DNA of 19,772 nucleotides, from positions 1-19,772 of the forward strand of contig CANRPL010000022.1 in assembly GCA_947632495.1 (NCBI GenBank), given 5' to 3'. This stretch comes from an uncultured Bacilli bacterium. Lineage in GTDB: Bacteria > Bacillota_I > Bacilli_A > RF39 > UBA660. Position 1 is the stretch's first letter; each line of letters begins with the position of its first letter. Positions 7,664 through 14,712 of this stretch are shown piece by piece. The notes beneath the pieces were generated by a model. That model had not been told where the DNA came from, did not search any database, and saw only the letters and a list, made by a program, of their open reading frames with translations. A program made the position numbers and the translations under genes.

Positions 7664-7690
7664 CATTATATGCAAGTTTTTCGTTTTTAA

Positions 7691-7720
7691 TTGACTTTTC
7701 AATACTTTAATTGCTATAAT
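7691..7720 (+). promoter_or_regulatory. Strong SigA promoter of the six-gene WXG operon
   Basis: TTGACT (7691-7696) and a perfect TATAAT (7715-7720) are separated by 18 nt, and the TG two bases upstream (7712-7713) makes an extended -10. The predicted start near 7727 gives a leader of about 60 nt that contains a short inverted repeat (7728-7733 with 7758-7763). Confidence 0.8.
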
Positions 7721-7786
7721 GTTATTGTAAGCTATGATAGATGATATGATGATAGAAAGCTTATAGAATATAGATTGGAGCGAATT

Positions 7787-8125
7787 ATGGCGTCTGTACA
7801 TGGTGTTAATTTTGCCAACTTGGAGCAAGAAGCACTAAAAATATTGGATATTGCCGATGAAGCAATAGCTAGGCTATATGATATCGAATCCCTTGTTGAT
7901 GATTCATCAGCATATTTTAAGGGTGATTTCCTAGCTGCATGTCGGGATAAAACTAGTGATATTGCCACTTCATTTTTGACCGTTAAAAACAATATCATAA
8001 GTTATGCTGAAGAATTGCGAAGACTGATGGCAAAGTATCAAACGGAAAATGAAATCATAACAACAGATATTATAAACGTATCCAACAATATTGGGGAATT
8101 TGACTTTAGGGGAGGTGAATCATGA
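7787..8125 (+). CDS. WXG100-like helical protein, first gene of T7SS substrate operon
   Basis: A 112-aa, nearly all-helical protein starting MASVHGVNFANLEQE. It is best placed among ESAT-6/WXG100-like hairpins because of its length, two predicted long helices and its position at the head of a row of such genes. The turn where W-x-G would be expected reads SSAYFKGDF, an aromatic-x-G version lacking Trp. There is no signal peptide, as expected for a T7SS client. The start is ATG 7787 with GGAG 6 nt upstream; an in-frame TTG at 7775 falls inside the Shine-Dalgarno region. The gene overlaps the next by 4 nt (ATGA), so translation is coupled. It contains one Cys. It may be a substrate, partner or targeting subunit. 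Family membership is inferred from shape and context and is less certain than for the next gene. Confidence 0.65.
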   Translation: MASVHGVNFANLEQEALKILDIADEAIARLYDIESLVDDSSAYFKGDFLAACRDKTSDIATSFLTVKNNIISYAEELRRLMAKYQTENEIITTDIINVSNNIGEFDFRGGES

Positions 8126-8433
8126 GTTTATCTGAATTTGATGTTGGTGTTGATGAGAATGGTGCGCAATCTTTACTTGACCAATTAAAATCTGAAGTTA
8201 TTGACGATTTAAAAACTAAACTACAAGAAGGTTTACAACCAATCTTTTCAGTTATCGATTCTGCTTGGGTCGGCGAGGACCGTGATATCTACAAAAGCAA
8301 CGTACAAAAAACAATTGATAATGTATGTAATGCTTTAGATCAAGTACACAGCGAATTCCAACGTGAGATAACTTCAATTAATGATCAAATGCGTGAATTC
8401 CGTCAGACTCACGTTACTGAACAAACATATTAA
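8122..8433 (+). CDS. WXG100 family protein with canonical WVG motif
   Basis: A 103-aa protein of the ESAT-6/WXG100 superfamily: two helices joined by a turn containing SAWVGED (Trp49-Val-Gly51), then DIYKSNVQKTIDNV as the start of helix 2. Such proteins dimerise and leave the cell through EssC-driven type VII secretion, alone or as carriers for other substrates. No classical C-terminal Y-x-x-x-D/E signal is visible, so it may depend on a partner for targeting. It overlaps the preceding gene by 4 nt, with GGGGAGGTG just upstream of its ATG as a good Shine-Dalgarno. It is the clearest WXG100 member of the row. Confidence 0.88.
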   Translation: MSLSEFDVGVDENGAQSLLDQLKSEVIDDLKTKLQEGLQPIFSVIDSAWVGEDRDIYKSNVQKTIDNVCNALDQVHSEFQREITSINDQMREFRQTHVTEQTY

Positions 8434-8453
8434 AATTATAGGAGGTGTATTAT

Positions 8454-8774
8454 ATGCAAGGTGGAGGTATATCCTTTTCAAGTGTAGATTCTGTTTGTAG
8501 TTCATTTGATGAATATAAAAGTAATATTCAATCTACATTGGATTCAATCGCAGAAAACCCAAACTATCAACAAGCATATAAAGGTTTTGACCAAGCTGTT
8601 AAAACATATGTTGATAACGTTTGTGAACAAGTAAAGACTGGAGTTATCCAAAGAATAGAAGCTACCGTCAATGCATTGAAGCAAGCTAGAGAAGAATATG
8701 AAAGTCAAAGTGGTACTATGGCTGACACTATTTCTAGTGCTTCTGGAAACTTCACATTTGATGCTAAAGCATAG
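8454..8774 (+). CDS. WXG100-like helical protein, probably the best-translated member
   Basis: A 106-aa protein beginning MQGGGISFSSVDSV, with two long helices (about 12-37 and 48-88) and a Ser/Gly-rich, probably disordered tail. The turn reads ENPNYQQAYKGFD, with no W-x-G, but size and hairpin shape fit the superfamily. Y-K-G-F-D is a Y-x-x-x-D string, though it sits mid-protein and not at the C-terminal end of helix 2 where export signals normally lie. The ATG at 8454 has an AGGAGGTG Shine-Dalgarno at ideal spacing, the strongest in the operon, suggesting this is its most abundant product. Two in-frame upstream GTG/other starts are not favoured. Two Cys residues are present. Likely a secreted substrate or structural partner; the exact role cannot be read from sequence. 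Confidence 0.65.
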   Translation: MQGGGISFSSVDSVCSSFDEYKSNIQSTLDSIAENPNYQQAYKGFDQAVKTYVDNVCEQVKTGVIQRIEATVNALKQAREEYESQSGTMADTISSASGNFTFDAKA

Positions 8775-8781
8775 TTGATTT

Positions 8782-9090
8782 ATGTCAAATAATATATATT
8801 ATTTAGAGCGTGAAAGAAATAAGTATTATAATTTACGCCAGGATATAAAAAATATATGTACTAATTTGAGTCGCTGTTCAACAACAATTAATCGAGCAGC
8901 GGCAGCTTTAGAAAGAGACTATCGAATTGATGAAGTAGTAGCCGATAATGAACGATTAAAAGGGGTCTATAAAAATATTAATTCCATTCGCAATTCCCTT
9001 AATGGAATGGTTATTTCAGCAATTAATTATCAAATCTCACAATTAAATGTTAAAATTGCTCGTGAAAGACAAAAGGCAAATAGTCAATGA
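8782..9090 (+). CDS. Small coiled-coil protein of the T7SS operon (YwqH/DUF5082-like)
   Basis: A 102-aa protein starting MSNNIYYLERERNKYYN. It has two long helical, coiled-coil-prone stretches separated near residues 46-52, many Arg/Asn/Ile, no Trp and no WXG motif. The C-terminal helix (SLNGMVISAINYQISQLN) resembles small coiled-coil proteins of the YwqH/DUF5082 type encoded beside LXG toxins, which act as targeting partners or chaperones. I make that link from general pattern only. It starts 7 nt after the previous stop with a poor Shine-Dalgarno, so it probably depends on coupling, and overlaps the next gene by 4 nt. Confidence 0.6.
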   Translation: MSNNIYYLERERNKYYNLRQDIKNICTNLSRCSTTINRAAAALERDYRIDEVVADNERLKGVYKNINSIRNSLNGMVISAINYQISQLNVKIARERQKANSQ

Positions 9091-9395
9091 CAGAATCAAC
9101 AATTAATGAAATAATTGATTGTGACACCCAAAGGATAAGAACTTGTGGTGAAGATATATTAATGTTAGCTGAAGAATTTGAGGGAATTATTACTGAATTA
9201 TACGACTGCTTAACTGGTTTAAGCGGTGGTGAAGGAAAATGGTCTGGTGATGATGCTGAACTTTATATGTCACTTGTCTTACCAGAAAAAGATTTATATT
9301 TAGCTTTTTGTGAAGAACTTAAAAAATTGGGGCTTTGTTACCAAGAATCTGCTGAGAAACTAGAAAATAGTATTAGAAGGGTTAGAATTAATTAA
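9087..9395 (+). CDS. WXG100 family protein with WSG motif, Cys-rich
   Basis: A 102-aa protein with a helix-turn-helix layout. The turn carries GKWSGDDAELY, a standard W-x-G followed by the acidic start of helix 2. Length, motif position (Trp53) and operon context place it in the WXG100 superfamily. Five Cys residues are unusual for this family. It overlaps both neighbours (ATGA upstream, TAATG downstream), so production is coupled within the operon. No clear Y-x-x-x-D/E tail is present. It is the second protein here with a true WXG turn, so it may form a heterodimer with the 8122-8433 product or with an adjacent gene product. Confidence 0.82.
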   Translation: MTESTINEIIDCDTQRIRTCGEDILMLAEEFEGIITELYDCLTGLSGGEGKWSGDDAELYMSLVLPEKDLYLAFCEELKKLGLCYQESAEKLENSIRRVRIN

Positions 9396-9706
9396 TGACA
9401 AGGTTATATATTAATACGAATTCATTACGAAGTGTATTCAATTCCGCAATTGATGATTCTATTGCGGAACTTGATGATGTTATTAGTAAAGTTTCTAATC
9501 TTGATATTCCAGCAGGTTTTAGTTATCGAAGCTATCTTCGTAACTTACCAGAATCATTACGACAATGCCAAGCTAAATGTAAAGTTGTAAAGGACTTTGT
9601 TGCAAATAGTATTACTGATTTTACAAATACGTCTTTAGAAGTATGTGATTTATATAATAATATTGAAACAGTCCCTATTGTGGAAAGAACACCACTTATA
9701 AAATAA
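9395..9706 (+). CDS. Helical hairpin protein with C-terminal YxxxE, T7SS operon
   Basis: A 103-aa protein starting MTRLYINTNSLRSVFNS. Two helical arms flank a turn reading DIPAGFSYRSYL, which takes the place of W-x-G. Near the C-terminus, Y-N-N-I-E (Tyr87, Glu91) fits the Y-x-x-x-D/E export signal recognised by type VII motors, the only copy in the six proteins at the expected place. It overlaps the previous stop by one base (TAATG) and is the last gene before the terminator. It could be the partner that carries the export signal for its WSG neighbour, as in other WXG100 heterodimers. I do not recognise a named family; three Cys are present. Confidence 0.6.
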   Translation: MTRLYINTNSLRSVFNSAIDDSIAELDDVISKVSNLDIPAGFSYRSYLRNLPESLRQCQAKCKVVKDFVANSITDFTNTSLEVCDLYNNIETVPIVERTPLIK

Positions 9707-9725
9707 GGCCATGCCTTATTTTTTT
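9701..9725 (+). terminator. Terminator of the WXG operon
   Basis: A 9-bp stem (9701-9709 with 9713-9721) with a 3-nt loop CAT lies on the stop codon of the last gene and runs into a T tract (9719-9725). Confidence 0.85.
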
Positions 9726-9738
9726 GCGCGCAAAAAAA
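9719..9738. repeat. Perfect 20-bp palindrome shared by two convergent terminators
   Basis: Seven T, the hexamer GCGCGC, then seven A form an exact palindrome at the midpoint between the convergent operons. Each homopolymer run serves as the U tract of one terminator. The GC hexamer would also let the A and T runs pair in a read-through transcript. Confidence 0.8.
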
Positions 9739-9757
9739 GAATCCATTATATGGATTC
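9732..9757 (-). terminator. Terminator of the essC1-esaB operon
   Basis: On the minus strand an 8-bp stem (9757-9750 with 9746-9739, loop 3 nt) directly follows the esaB stop codon and is followed by seven T (9738-9732). Confidence 0.85.
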
Positions 9758-10011
9758 TATAATAAAACTAGCTTTGTACCGTTTCTAATATTAGTTTTAC
9801 GAATAAGCGTATTAATGTCATACTTCTCCCCTGTCTCACGATTATAAAGAGAATTACTATTAGTTATTTTATAATTATTATTGCTCATATCACTAATAGC
9901 TTTCGTAATTAAAACTAATATATTACCAACTTTTTTATTAACAGGTAAAAAAGCATTATAAGTAGCATCTATTTCTGGAACACTTATCTCAACTAAAATT
10001 TTGTTATCCAT
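9757..10011 (-). CDS. esaB: EsaB/YukD-like ubiquitin-fold T7SS component
   Basis: An 84-aa cytoplasmic protein. The beta-grasp pattern of YukD/EsaB is visible: a first strand (KILVEISVPE), AFLPVNKKVGNILVLITKAI as turn plus helix, a YNRETGEKYD hairpin, and an end reading GTKLVLL like EsaB's G-D-I-L-K-L-L. Members are needed for or regulate T7SSb activity in Staphylococcus and Bacillus. The ATG at 10011 is preceded by AGGTGG at 5-nt spacing; an in-frame GTG at 10020 would overlap that site. The Shine-Dalgarno spans the essC1 stop, so the gene is coupled to essC1. In Bacillus yukD lies upstream of the yukC and yukBA genes; here it is the last gene after the motor. Confidence 0.85.
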   Translation of the reverse strand: MDNKILVEISVPEIDATYNAFLPVNKKVGNILVLITKAISDMSNNNYKITNSNSLYNRETGEKYDINTLIRKTNIRNGTKLVLL

Positions 10012-10012
10012 A

Positions 10013-13000
10013 TTAGCCACCTACTTTCTCATCAATTACATATTTAACAAAAGAAAATTGACCTCTAGAAACGACAACAGCCATTTCCGCAAATTGAACT
10101 TTACGATCCTCAACAGTAAAATCGGATGTCTTAATAATACTTTGATTAGCAAAATCTTTACCAAGCCAAATACCATCAGCATGAGATACGTTGTTATGGA
10201 ACCAACCATCTAATTCAATGCTATGAAGGCCTTGTATACTTTCAACGGTTATAAAGCAACTATTCTTATAGTTTCGAAGTTGTTCAAAAATTTGATTGAA
10301 ACGATTTTTACCATCCGCGCTTAATCTAACTTTTAATTGAGCAATACCGACGATAAAATATACTGTCTTATAATTTTGGTTAGCTTCATTAGCTAAATCA
10401 GCACATATCATATTGATAACTTTATCATATTCATTATTATATAATTCAAGCTGATTTATAGCTGGATTATAAGCTTGATAAGCATCAATAACCTTAACTT
10501 TAACATTAGGTAAAACAACAATTTTCTTTAATAGAGCATCAAAGAATGGTAATTTATCATCCAAAATAGTTGTCGCAATAGTCGTATAATTGTTACGAAT
10601 AAAGTCATAATTAACAACATCGGTTGTCGCTTTAGATAAGCCTATTGGTACAGCATCAAGACCAGTTGCATTAGGTAAACTATCAGTTGTTACTTTTAAT
10701 GGTAACAATGGAAGATGCGGTGCCTTCTTTTTATAATAGTCACTAAGACGATTACCCAAATCTTTAATACTATCAGCAATTTTAATACGATCCGTAATAA
10801 AGGCTGTTTGAAATTCATACGAAGAATCGTCAATGCGAACTAAACCACGGCCAAAGATACGTGTTGGTATTAAATCTCTTGGTGAGCCAATTAAACTACG
10901 ATATTCAAGGGAATCAGAAAGTTGAAGAAGTAGTCGATTATTAAGATTTTGAAGAAGACGACTACGAATCGAAGTTAATACTGATGTTGATATAATAAAG
11001 TAAATACCGTACTTATTACCCTCCCTAATACTTGTATAAAGAGAATCATCATAACGAGCAAAATTTTCCATGAAGTTTTCATAAGCATTAATTACCACTA
11101 TAATAGCAGGCATCGTTTTACCGCTATGCGTACAATATTCAACAAAACTACCAGAGTAATCAGTACATAGACGCTTACGTTTTTCTATTTCTTCTTGCAA
11201 CATCTCAAGTAATTTAACTAATTTTTCAGTATCTTCAGCATAAATGATATCCCCAACATGTGGTAAACCATTAAACATACGTAGTGTTTCAGCACCAAAA
11301 TCTAAAAGATAGAAGTTTATTTCATCAACCGTATGATCCGTCGCTAAAGAATAGATAATAGTAGCAAGTAAATTTTCTTTACCTGTTGTAGGTAAACCAT
11401 AAACAAGCGTATTTCCATCATCCGTCAAATTGATTTTAACGGGACCTTGATTTTGATTAGATGGATCATCATATTCACCAATAACAGAATCATACACAAA
11501 TTTTTTAGGCTGATATTTATATTTTTGTTTTAAATTATCCACATATATTACTTCTGGAATGCTATTTAACCACAATTGTTTTGGCTTATAGTTATTCTTT
11601 TCCGCAATATCATATAGATACTTAACAATATTTGTAAGTTGTTCCCCTTTTGATTCAGTCTCCTCTTTTTTAGGTAAATCATTAATACTCTTGATGACAT
11701 AGCCTGTATTATCAATAAAGTTAATTGAATCATCTTGTTTTTTCTTAACACGTTCTGTTGGAACATATTTAGCGCCACACCAAGCTGATTGACCTAACTC
11801 AAATAATTCATCATAACCAACTTGTAGATAGAAGCGTCCCGTATCTTTAATACTAGCAGCTTCAGGACGTTTCAACATTTCCATACTATCGCCACGGCTT
11901 TGAACTTTTAAACAGATCTTAAAACGAGAGTTTGACCAAATTTGATCATTAACGACACCGGTTGGTCTTTGCGTTGCCAAAATAAGATGAACACCTAAAG
12001 AACGACCAATACGTGAAGTACTTATCAATTGAGCCATAAATTCCGGTTGCTGACTCTTTAATTCAGCAAATTCATCACTTATGATAAACAAATGCGAAAT
12101 TGGTTCGTCTAATAATCCTTCATGATAATATCTTTGATATTTATAAATATCAATTGTGCTTTCGTCTAATTTTTCACGAGCTTCGTTAAACTTTTGCTGT
12201 CTTCTTTTTAATTCGGATTCAATAGATACTAAAGTACGATTCATTTCGTTAGTATCAAGGTTCGTAATAGTACCAGCTAAATGTGGTATTTTAACTCCTG
12301 TTTCACGGTTTTCAAAAGCACCAGCTAAACCACCACCTTTATAGTCAATCAAAACGAATTGAACATCATCAGGATGATAGTTAATAGCCATGGACAAGAT
12401 ATAGGTAATAATAAATTCTGATTTACCACTACCTGTAGAACCTGCTATCAAACCATGTGGTCCATGAAATTTTTCATGTAAATTAAGCTTAAATAAATCG
12501 CCACTAGGGTGAACACCAATAGGTGCTTCCAAACTGATAACTGGATTATTCGTCTTCCATCTATTGATGATATTTAATTGCTGAATATTACCGACATTAT
12601 ACATTTCCAAGAAAGATAATGTTTTAGGTAAAGCCATCTCTATTTCACCAGATGAAACTGGTATATTAGCTAATTGGAAACATAAATTATCCATATTAAT
12701 CATTTCATTATATTCTGGTATAAAATTAGTTTGTGTTTGACTACTTAACTCTTTTTGAAAGATACAACTTGATTTATCCATTACATCGATAAAAGTATCA
12801 CACTCATTAGGCATATTACGCATTGAGTTATCAATCATTAAAAGAGAAAAACCATAACTATCACTTTCTTTGATGAAATTAGTTAAGAACTGAATATTTC
12901 TCGTATTACGATAATCATCAGTGATAATTAAAAAATATGGAGCAAAGTTCTTATAACCCAATTTTTTATCAATATCACCATTATTATTACTATTAGTTAA

Positions 13001-14608
13001 TAGGTCCTTACGTTTAGCTAATTCCCCTTCTAGATATGATGAAATACTCTTCATTTCTTCCATATCATCGGCAAAGAAACGCATTTCGCGGTTATTTGAC
13101 CAACAATGTGGGGCGAATTTTAAGTATTCCCATCTTTCTGTATTAGCTTCATTAGTTAAAAGAACAATCTTTAAATCAACTGGGCTATGATAAGCCATAA
13201 GTTGAAGTAATAACCCATCAACAAAAGATTTACTATTACTTCCCTCACATATAATAGCTGAAATAATATTTTCGGCAAAGGAAAAAGTAATAGGTACATT
13301 TTCAAGCATTTTGGAATGTTCAGCAATCGCCAAGACACGGCTACTCAAATTATCTTCGTCTAAAGTAAAGCGTTCAGCTTGCGTATTGATTTTAACACTT
13401 GATCTAGCATTACCAGAACCTAAACGAATCGCAAGAAAATCATCATCTTTAATTTCTTTTTCCCACAAACGGCGGGTACGATTAGTTATGGTTGGGACAC
13501 AATCATTTAAGTTAGGAAAATTCTCATTTAGTATCTGTTGTTCTGACTTCATTAATAGTTTTATTTTATTTTCTTTCTGATCTAAATAAGCATTATACTT
13601 ACGCTGACGTAATCCTTCACGTTCTTGACGTTTCTTTCTCTGATATTTTCTTACAATATTAGGGAAAACTAATGTCGATGTTAACATCATAACAACCATA
13701 ATGCACTGTGGAATAATAACAATAGCTGAAGCTCTTCCCGAATTGACATTATTAATAATACTAGAAGCCATAGTTATACTTGAAGCAACCATCATCAAAG
13801 AAGAACCGATTGTCATGATGAATGGTTGTTCTTCAACATTTTGTGAATTAGGTGGTGGGTCAATCGTCACCTCTTCAGCCGTAAAGACGGTTCTAAGACG
13901 TGGAATATGTGAAAAATACTCTTTCTCATTGTATAATGGAACATTTTCTTCATCTTCGGTTGTTGGAGTATACTTAGTATTATCAACAACTTCATCAGAC
14001 TCATATGGAATAAGCATTGTCGATAAACTAGTACGACCATGAGGATTATTTAAAACGATAAAGTTTTCCATCCAAATAATCTTAAGTCCACTGATGAAAA
14101 TAACATCACCAACATGGAGCTTTTTATTTCGTTCACGAACATTATTAACATATACACGAGCCCAATCTAAATCACCACTACGAATATACCAAGAATCACC
14201 TTTCTTTTCGATAGTAGCATGATTAGGTGCGACTAAATCATTGTCGTAGCAAATAGCATTAGAATTAGACTTACCAATAGTTAACTCCGTGGTATTAATT
14301 ATTTTATACTTATTTTTTTCTTCATTTGATGGGGCACAATAAAGAATAGAATAGATTTTTTGACCGCTGACAGATAAGTAATATTGGGCATGTTCCTCCA
14401 AAGGAACTTGATCTACAATATGATTATCAACAGCGACATCTATACTGCCATTACTTTTTAAATACCATTTATCACCCACGGAAATAATATTAATATCTCT
14501 ATCAACATTAGAATCAACAGGACGATATTTAACAAGAAAATTTTCTTCTACTTTTTCAGGTAAATTAAATTTTGTTAATCGGTCATTATCCATTATTGTT
14601 ATTAGCAT
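10013..14608 (-). CDS. essC1: EssC-type type VII secretion motor ATPase, copy 1
   Basis: A 1531-aa FtsK/SpoIIIE-family membrane ATPase that powers T7SSb export and selects substrates. Order: two N-terminal FHA-like domains (about 1-95 and 100-195), the second with IGKSNSN and NHA but no FHA arginine; two membrane helices (about 266-287 and 295-316); a basic coiled linker (about 320-355); then three ATPase-like domains. Domain 1 has Walker A GSTGSGKS (723-730, Lys729) and Walker B FIISDE (841-846). Domain 2 has GLPTTGKE (1071-1078, Lys1077), but its Walker B strand ends in Asn1174 (VVINAYE) where an acidic residue is expected. Domain 3 (from about 1325) has no recognisable Walker A. The ATG at 14608 aligns with the start of the second copy; a GTG two codons upstream is possible. 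It has a candidate extended -10 promoter and is followed by esaB. Bacilli normally have one EssC per T7SS locus. Confidence 0.94.
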   Translation of the reverse strand: MLITIMDNDRLTKFNLPEKVEENFLVKYRPVDSNVDRDINIISVGDKWYLKSNGSIDVAVDNHIVDQVPLEEHAQYYLSVSGQKIYSILYCAPSNEEKNKYKIINTTELTIGKSNSNAICYDNDLVAPNHATIEKKGDSWYIRSGDLDWARVYVNNVRERNKKLHVGDVIFISGLKIIWMENFIVLNNPHGRTSLSTMLIPYESDEVVDNTKYTPTTEDEENVPLYNEKEYFSHIPRLRTVFTAEEVTIDPPPNSQNVEEQPFIMTIGSSLMMVASSITMASSIINNVNSGRASAIVIIPQCIMVVMMLTSTLVFPNIVRKYQRKKRQEREGLRQRKYNAYLDQKENKIKLLMKSEQQILNENFPNLNDCVPTITNRTRRLWEKEIKDDDFLAIRLGSGNARSSVKINTQAERFTLDEDNLSSRVLAIAEHSKMLENVPITFSFAENIISAIICEGSNSKSFVDGLLLQLMAYHSPVDLKIVLLTNEANTERWEYLKFAPHCWSNNREMRFFADDMEEMKSISSYLEGELAKRKDLLTNSNNNGDIDKKLGYKNFAPYFLIITDDYRNTRNIQFLTNFIKESDSYGFSLLMIDNSMRNMPNECDTFIDVMDKSSCIFQKELSSQTQTNFIPEYNEMINMDNLCFQLANIPVSSGEIEMALPKTLSFLEMYNVGNIQQLNIINRWKTNNPVISLEAPIGVHPSGDLFKLNLHEKFHGPHGLIAGSTGSGKSEFIITYILSMAINYHPDDVQFVLIDYKGGGLAGAFENRETGVKIPHLAGTITNLDTNEMNRTLVSIESELKRRQQKFNEAREKLDESTIDIYKYQRYYHEGLLDEPISHLFIISDEFAELKSQQPEFMAQLISTSRIGRSLGVHLILATQRPTGVVNDQIWSNSRFKICLKVQSRGDSMEMLKRPEAASIKDTGRFYLQVGYDELFELGQSAWCGAKYVPTERVKKKQDDSINFIDNTGYVIKSINDLPKKEETESKGEQLTNIVKYLYDIAEKNNYKPKQLWLNSIPEVIYVDNLKQKYKYQPKKFVYDSVIGEYDDPSNQNQGPVKINLTDDGNTLVYGLPTTGKENLLATIIYSLATDHTVDEINFYLLDFGAETLRMFNGLPHVGDIIYAEDTEKLVKLLEMLQEEIEKRKRLCTDYSGSFVEYCTHSGKTMPAIIVVINAYENFMENFARYDDSLYTSIREGNKYGIYFIISTSVLTSIRSRLLQNLNNRLLLQLSDSLEYRSLIGSPRDLIPTRIFGRGLVRIDDSSYEFQTAFITDRIKIADSIKDLGNRLSDYYKKKAPHLPLLPLKVTTDSLPNATGLDAVPIGLSKATTDVVNYDFIRNNYTTIATTILDDKLPFFDALLKKIVVLPNVKVKVIDAYQAYNPAINQLELYNNEYDKVINMICADLANEANQNYKTVYFIVGIAQLKVRLSADGKNRFNQIFEQLRNYKNSCFITVESIQGLHSIELDGWFHNNVSHADGIWLGKDFANQSIIKTSDFTVEDRKVQFAEMAVVVSRGQFSFVKYVIDEKVGG

Positions 14609-14633
14609 TATCACACAGCCCCTATCTTAACTC

Positions 14634-14642
14634 ATTATATCA
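14634..14642 (-). promoter_or_regulatory. Extended -10 promoter of essC1
   Basis: On the minus strand TGATATAAT (14642-14634) combines an upstream TG with a perfect TATAAT. No good -35 is seen. It lies about 26 nt before the essC1 ATG, after the essC2 terminator, so essC1 can be transcribed independently of essC2. Confidence 0.6.
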
Positions 14643-14682
14643 TAAAACAGTTAAAAAATATACTACTATAACTCATTAAAGC

Positions 14683-14712
14683 AAAAAGAAAAAGATAAGT
14701 TTATCTTTTTCT
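14683..14712 (-). terminator. Terminator of essC2
   Basis: An 11-bp A/T-dominated stem (14712-14702 with 14697-14687, loop 4 nt) overlaps the essC2 stop codon and is followed on the minus strand by a T tract (14687-14683). The low GC makes partial read-through into essC1 likely. Confidence 0.65.

Noticed and set aside
7734..7766. Ten-codon leader peptide upstream of the WXG operon
   Set aside because: No Shine-Dalgarno precedes its ATG and the composition is that of AT-rich spacer; mentioned only as part of the leader.
7619..7828. 70-residue N-terminal extension of the 267-aa membrane protein
   Set aside because: It would run back through both divergent promoters into the WXG operon, and the ATG at 7618 has a good Shine-Dalgarno.
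12156..14042. Several 60-110-codon plus-strand frames inside essC1 (and similar ones in essC2)
   Set aside because: They are antisense shadows of strongly conserved motor codons and lack ribosome-binding sites.
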